Assembly (NCBI GenBank): GCA_028287305.1
Contig: JAQBPX010000003.1
Coordinates: 1 to 48,512 of the forward strand
From: Gemmatimonadota bacterium
GTDB lineage: Bacteria > Gemmatimonadota > Gemmatimonadetes > Gemmatimonadales > Gemmatimonadaceae
Direction of reading: 5' to 3'
DNA length: 48,512 nt
Shown: one piece after another, positions 45,662 through 48,512 of the stretch
How the letters are laid out: the number at the start of each line of letters is the position of its first letter
How positions within the stretch are numbered: position 1 is the first letter of the stretch
Program-made: the position numbers and the translations under genes
Notes under the pieces: model-generated
Told to the model about the DNA's origin: nothing
The model's input: the letters and a program-made list of their open reading frames with translations, nothing else
The model's database searches: none

Positions 45662-46110
45662 GTGCGGAGCGCGGACGGCTGCTCGCCATCGACTGGGGCG
45701 AGCGGCGCATCGGCCTCGCCATCAGTGACCCGACCGGCACGATCGCCTCGCCGGCCGGCTACATCCTGCGCCGCCCCGGCAAGCGCCCGCCGCTGGCGGA
45801 GATCATCCGTCGCGCGACCGAGCTCGAGGCGCGCGGCTTCGTGGTGGGCTTGCCGCTCGACGAGCTGGGCGACGATACGCCGCGCGCCACCGAGGTTCGC
45901 CGGGTGGCCGAGGAGCTCGCGTCGAGAACGGGAATGACGGCGCGGCTGGTGGACGAGCGCTTCACGACCGCGGCCGCGCGCCGCACGGTGCACGAGATGG
46001 GCGGCAAGCTGAAGGGGCGGAAGGGCGACATCGACGCGCTGTCCGCCACCGTGCTGCTGCAGCACGCGCTTCGATTCGACGACGCGGTGCCGCCCGAGGG
46101 CGACGCCTGA
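45658..46110 (+). CDS. ruvX: RuvX/YqgF-family Holliday-junction-resolvase-like nuclease
   Basis: 150 residues from GTG 45658. RNase H-like fold: [20 protein letters not shown] (first catalytic Asp), [21 protein letters not shown] (the GLP motif), [20 protein letters not shown] and [17 protein letters not shown] (last Asp). In bacteria YqgF is linked to 16S rRNA 5'-end processing. It overlaps rho by four bases and mltG by one base, so rho-ruvX-mltG form an operon. Confidence 0.95.
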   Translation: MSAERGRLLAIDWGERRIGLAISDPTGTIASPAGYILRRPGKRPPLAEIIRRATELEARGFVVGLPLDELGDDTPRATEVRRVAEELASRTGMTARLVDERFTTAAARRTVHEMGGKLKGRKGDIDALSATVLLQHALRFDDAVPPEGDA

Positions 46111-47180
46111 TGACGCACGCTTCCCGTCGAGGGTCGCTCGCAGGGCTGGCGCTGCTCGCGGCGCTCGCGACGATCACGTCCTGTGGGGGCGAGGGACGTC
46201 CGGTGCGCGTGGTGATTCCCGCGCGCGCCACGATGCGGATCGCCGCCGAGTCACTGGCCGCGCACCAGGTGATCGGATCGTCGCGGTTGTTCAGCTTCTA
46301 TGCGAAGCTTCGCGGCGGTGACCGGGCGATCAAGGCGGGCACCTACCAGCTGCCGCGATCCGCGAAGTGGAGCTTCGTGCTCGAGGCGCTGCGCAGCGGA
46401 CGGGGACTCGTGGCGCAGGTGACCATCCCGGAAGGGTGGGAGCTGCGGCAGGTGATTCCGCAGCTCGCGCTGCGACTGTCGGTGCCGCGGGACTCGGTGG
46501 AGGCCGCGGTGCGGGACACCGCGCTGTTGCACGAGCTCGACGTCCCGACCCCCACGCTCGAGGGCTACCTGTTCCCGGACACCTACGTGTTCGCCGACGG
46601 CGCGACGGCGCGCGACGCGGTGCGGATGATGGTCCGTCGCTTCGAGCAGGAGTGGCAGCCGGCGTGGACGGCGCGCCTGGACACCATCGGCATGTCGCGC
46701 CACGACGTCATGACGCTGGCTGCGCTGGTGGAGCGCGAGGCCCGCAAGCCGGAGGAGCGCCCGGTGATCGCCGCCGTCTACCGCAACCGGCTGCGCGACG
46801 GGCAGCTGCTGCAGGCGGATCCCACGGTGCAGTACGCGCTCGGCGCGCACGTGTCACGGCTGCTGTACAAGGACCTGCTGGTGGAGTCGCCGTACAACAC
46901 ATACCGGCACAAGGGGCTGCCGCCCGGCCCGATCGGCGCGCCCGGCCGTCGCAGCATCGAGGCGGCCCTCTGGCCGGCGGCGGTGCCGTTCAAGTTCTTC
47001 GTGGCGTGGCCGGATGGCCATCACGAGTTCCGGGCGACGTTCGCGGAGCATTCGGTGGCGGTGGCGGCGGCGCGAAAGGCGTGGGCGGCGCGCGAGACGG
47101 CTGCCTCAGCCGCCGCGCGCGCGGACAGTGGCGCTCAGCCCGCGAGGTCGGGCCTGAGTCCAGCGGCCCCGCGCAAGTAG
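46110..47180 (+). CDS. mltG: Endolytic murein transglycosylase
   Basis: 356 residues. Cleaves nascent glycan strands at the inner-membrane face of the periplasm and so sets strand length. Seen: LysM-like N-terminal region (VIPARATMRIAAESLAAHQVIGSS, AGTYQLPRS), TIPEGWELRQV, LEGYLFPDTYVF, catalytic Glu in LAALVEREARKPEERPVIAA, VYRNRL and LQADPTVQYALG, SPYNTYRHKGLPPGPI, and the C-terminal HHEFRATFAEH. The N-terminus (LLAALATITSCGG) ends in a Cys and resembles a lipobox, where the family usually has a TM helix. The 3' end overlaps the convergent chorismate mutase gene by 46 bases. Confidence 0.95.
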   Translation: MTHASRRGSLAGLALLAALATITSCGGEGRPVRVVIPARATMRIAAESLAAHQVIGSSRLFSFYAKLRGGDRAIKAGTYQLPRSAKWSFVLEALRSGRGLVAQVTIPEGWELRQVIPQLALRLSVPRDSVEAAVRDTALLHELDVPTPTLEGYLFPDTYVFADGATARDAVRMMVRRFEQEWQPAWTARLDTIGMSRHDVMTLAALVEREARKPEERPVIAAVYRNRLRDGQLLQADPTVQYALGAHVSRLLYKDLLVESPYNTYRHKGLPPGPIGAPGRRSIEAALWPAAVPFKFFVAWPDGHHEFRATFAEHSVAVAAARKAWAARETAASAAARADSGAQPARSGLSPAAPRK

Positions 47181-47503
47181 ACGTGATGGAGCGCGCTGCG
47201 CTCCGCCGACGACTCGACGTGCAGGAGCACGCGGATGCAGTTCGGCAGTGCGTTGGGCACGTCGATCTCGGTGGTGCAGAGGAGCGGCACGTCGTCCCAG
47301 CCCGCTTCGCGCGCCGCACGCGCGGGAAAGTCACTGCGGAGGTCCGGGGTCACCGTGAACAGGGCACTCACCACCTGGTCGGTGGTGAGCGCATTTCGGG
47401 TGAGCAACTCAGCGAGGAGCTCGCGAGTGGCGTGATGCAGCAGGGCTGGCTCGTCCCGTTCCACCGTGGTGGCACCGCGGAGGCCGCGCAGTCGGGCGGT
47501 CAT
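47135..47503 (-). CDS. aroH: Chorismate mutase, AroH type
   Basis: Converts chorismate to prephenate for Phe/Tyr synthesis. 122 residues from the ATG at 47503, so that the protein starts MTARLRGLRGATTVERDEP as in Bacillus AroH; a GTG seven codons earlier is less likely. Conserved: RGATTV (active-site Arg), SALFTVTPDLRSDFPARAAR, CTTEIDVPNALPNCIRVLLH (Glu, Cys, Arg of the site) and HVYLRGAAGLRPDL (Tyr). Complete. Convergent with and overlapping mltG by 46 bases. Confidence 0.94.
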   Translation of the reverse strand: MTARLRGLRGATTVERDEPALLHHATRELLAELLTRNALTTDQVVSALFTVTPDLRSDFPARAAREAGWDDVPLLCTTEIDVPNALPNCIRVLLHVESSAERSALHHVYLRGAAGLRPDLAG

Positions 47504-47545
47504 GGGCCGCAAGCTGTCGCGCACTGCGGGTCGGCGGAAGGGGCC

Positions 47546-48355
47546 TCAGCGCCCCGGCTTGTGCATGCGGTGCAGGGTGGGATGGCGCCAGCGGAAGGTG
47601 ATCGGTACTTCGGCCTGGGGTTCGGTGCGAACCGGCAGCTTGCGGCGGCCGCGCTTCGGCCGCACGGCCTTCACGCGCGCCTCGTGGAATTGCCGCTGGA
47701 TGGGGGGCAATGCGAACAGGTCCACGAGTTCCGGGTCGAACTGGGTGCCGCGTCCGTTGAGGATGATCTCCGTGGCGGCGTCGACGGGACGGCCGCCTCG
47801 ATACGGACGGTCGTGCGTGAGCGCGTCGAAGGTGTCCGCGATCATCACCAGCCGGGCCTCGAAGGGGATTCGTCGTCCCTTGAGCTTGTGTGGGTAGCCG
47901 GTGCCATCCCAGTGCTCGTGGTGCGCCAGGACGCCGGCGGCGAGTTGGGGATAGAAGGCCGCGAGGGGGCGAAGCACCTGCGCGCCGCGTTCCGGGTGCT
48001 TGGCAATGGCGCGCCGCTCCACCGGGGTGAGCGACGTGGTGTCGTGAATGATGTCGAAGAGGGCCTCGTCGATCTTGCCGATGTCGTGGAAGAGGGCGAC
48101 GAGTTCGACGGCGCGTCGCTGCCGGAGGTCGAGTCCGATGGCGTCGGCGAGGATGAGGGAATAGACGGCGACGCGCCTGACATGTCCGCCGGTGTTGGCG
48201 TCGACGGCGTCGATGGCGTTGAGGAGGGCTTCGAGGGCGGCGGCGGCGAGTCGCTCAGCGGTGCGTCGTCGGGAGGGGAGGAATCCCAGGGAGGAGAGGC
48301 TCACGCAGGGGCGGTGGGGCAAGAAGTGTGAAAGCAGGTGAGGATGAGTGAACAC
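47546..48355 (-). CDS. HD-GYP domain protein (probable c-di-GMP phosphodiesterase)
   Basis: Up to 269 residues if started at GTG 48355, which abuts the 5S terminator; a GTG at 48304 is an alternative, and neither has a clear Shine-Dalgarno. The HD-GYP domain follows: NAIDAVDANTGGHVRRVAVY, LVALFHDIGKIDEALF (HD metal pair), KHPERGAQVLRPL, GVLAHHEHWDGTGYPHKL (HHExxDGxGYP, the GYP motif), RLVMIADTFDALTHDRPYRGG. All metal-binding His/Asp are present. The C-terminal ~60 residues are basic (RPKRGRRKLPVRTEP). No sensor domain is attached. Confidence 0.9.
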   Translation of the reverse strand: MFTHPHLLSHFLPHRPCVSLSSLGFLPSRRRTAERLAAAALEALLNAIDAVDANTGGHVRRVAVYSLILADAIGLDLRQRRAVELVALFHDIGKIDEALFDIIHDTTSLTPVERRAIAKHPERGAQVLRPLAAFYPQLAAGVLAHHEHWDGTGYPHKLKGRRIPFEARLVMIADTFDALTHDRPYRGGRPVDAATEIILNGRGTQFDPELVDLFALPPIQRQFHEARVKAVRPKRGRRKLPVRTEPQAEVPITFRWRHPTLHRMHKPGR

Positions 48356-48356
48356 G

Positions 48357-48392
48357 AAAAAGGCCCCCGAGCGTGAGCTCGGGGGCCTTTTT
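48357..48392 (-). terminator. rRNA operon terminator after 5S
   Basis: 11-bp perfect stem (48362-48372 and 48377-48387) with a 4-base loop and T-runs on both strands (48357-48361 on the minus strand, 48388-48392 on the plus strand), just past the 5S 3' end. Confidence 0.9.
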
Positions 48393-48397
48393 CACAA

Positions 48398-48512
48398 GGT
48401 GCCGGCGATGGCCTACTCTCCCGCGTCCTCTCGAACGGAGTACCATCGGCGCTGCAGGGCTTAACGGCCGTGTTCGGAATGGGAACGGGTGTGGCCCCTG
48501 CGCTCTAATCGC
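48398..48512 (-). rRNA. rrf: 5S ribosomal RNA (5' end cut by window edge)
   Basis: On the minus strand the sequence contains the 5S signatures CACACCCGTTCCCATTCCGAACACGG and GCAGCGCCGATGGTACT, then CGCGGGAGAGTAGG and the 3' acceptor strand ending CGCCGGCACC. The first several bases of the helix I partner lie beyond the window. Implies that a 16S-23S-5S operon continues past the right edge, on the minus strand. Confidence 0.95.

Overview
The window is high-GC DNA from a diderm bacterium. The combination of a SusC/SusD-type outer-membrane pair, an LPS Kdo transferase, LemA/TPM proteins, short-form MetG, a short-form ATP synthase epsilon subunit and an AglRQS/Glt-like envelope cluster suggests Gemmatimonadota or a close relative. 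That assignment is inference from gene content; no 16S gene is in the window. It looks like a chromosomal segment with mostly housekeeping and envelope genes, and the unusual content is in the repeats and one large operon.

Layout: (1) 1-1841 (+) is the tail of an Arg/Gly-rich protein followed by metG. (2) 1920-4715 (-) holds LemA, a small AgmX/PglI-domain lipoprotein, a nucleotidyltransferase-like protein and a TPM-domain protein. (3) 4816-16612 (-) is a tight ten-gene operon. Read 5' to 3' it encodes two paralogous outer-membrane barrels, a periplasmic coiled-coil protein, two TPR proteins, a small secreted protein, a TolQ/ExbB-type protein, two TolR/ExbD-type proteins and a one-TM protein with a Gly-rich linker and AgmX/PglI domain. 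The order resembles the myxobacterial Glt/Nfs machinery fused in one operon with its Agl motor. (4) 16960-18966 (+) is a DsbA-like lipoprotein and waaA. (5) 19008-21839 (-) is an EAL phosphodiesterase, a single-domain response regulator and a secreted protein; a small lipoprotein (+) follows. (6) 22568-22923 is a nested palindromic repeat region without a gene, then SusD and SusC (-). (7) 28236-32367 (-) is the F1 half of ATP synthase (atpAGDC, with a truncated epsilon). (8) 32.4-35.8 kb contains two S23/four-helix-bundle genes, each tied to repeats, around an AraC-type regulator, a Nudix hydrolase and an MlaF-type ATPase. (9) 35827-37626 is a principal-type sigma factor (-) and a five-tRNA array (+: Ala, Gly, Val, Arg, Pro). 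(10) 37699-43009 (-) is a PRC-barrel protein, an unknown membrane protein and a carbamoyltransferase-SxtJ-DUF5989-SGNH cluster. (11) 43136-47180 (+) is tRNA-Arg(CCG), an MlaD-like MCE protein, rho, ruvX and mltG. (12) 47135-48512 (-) is an AroH-type chorismate mutase, an HD-GYP protein and the 3' part of a 5S rRNA.

The two most promising observations are: (a) S23-type four-helix-bundle genes embedded in repeat cassettes, one bounded by ~37-bp inverted repeats made of 8-bp tandem units, together with related palindromes whose TGA serves as the stop codon of neighbouring genes; and (b) the complete one-operon Glt/Nfs-like envelope machine with its own proton-channel motor. c-di-GMP turnover (EAL and HD-GYP) and lipid transport (MlaF and MlaD, encoded 8 kb apart) are secondary themes.
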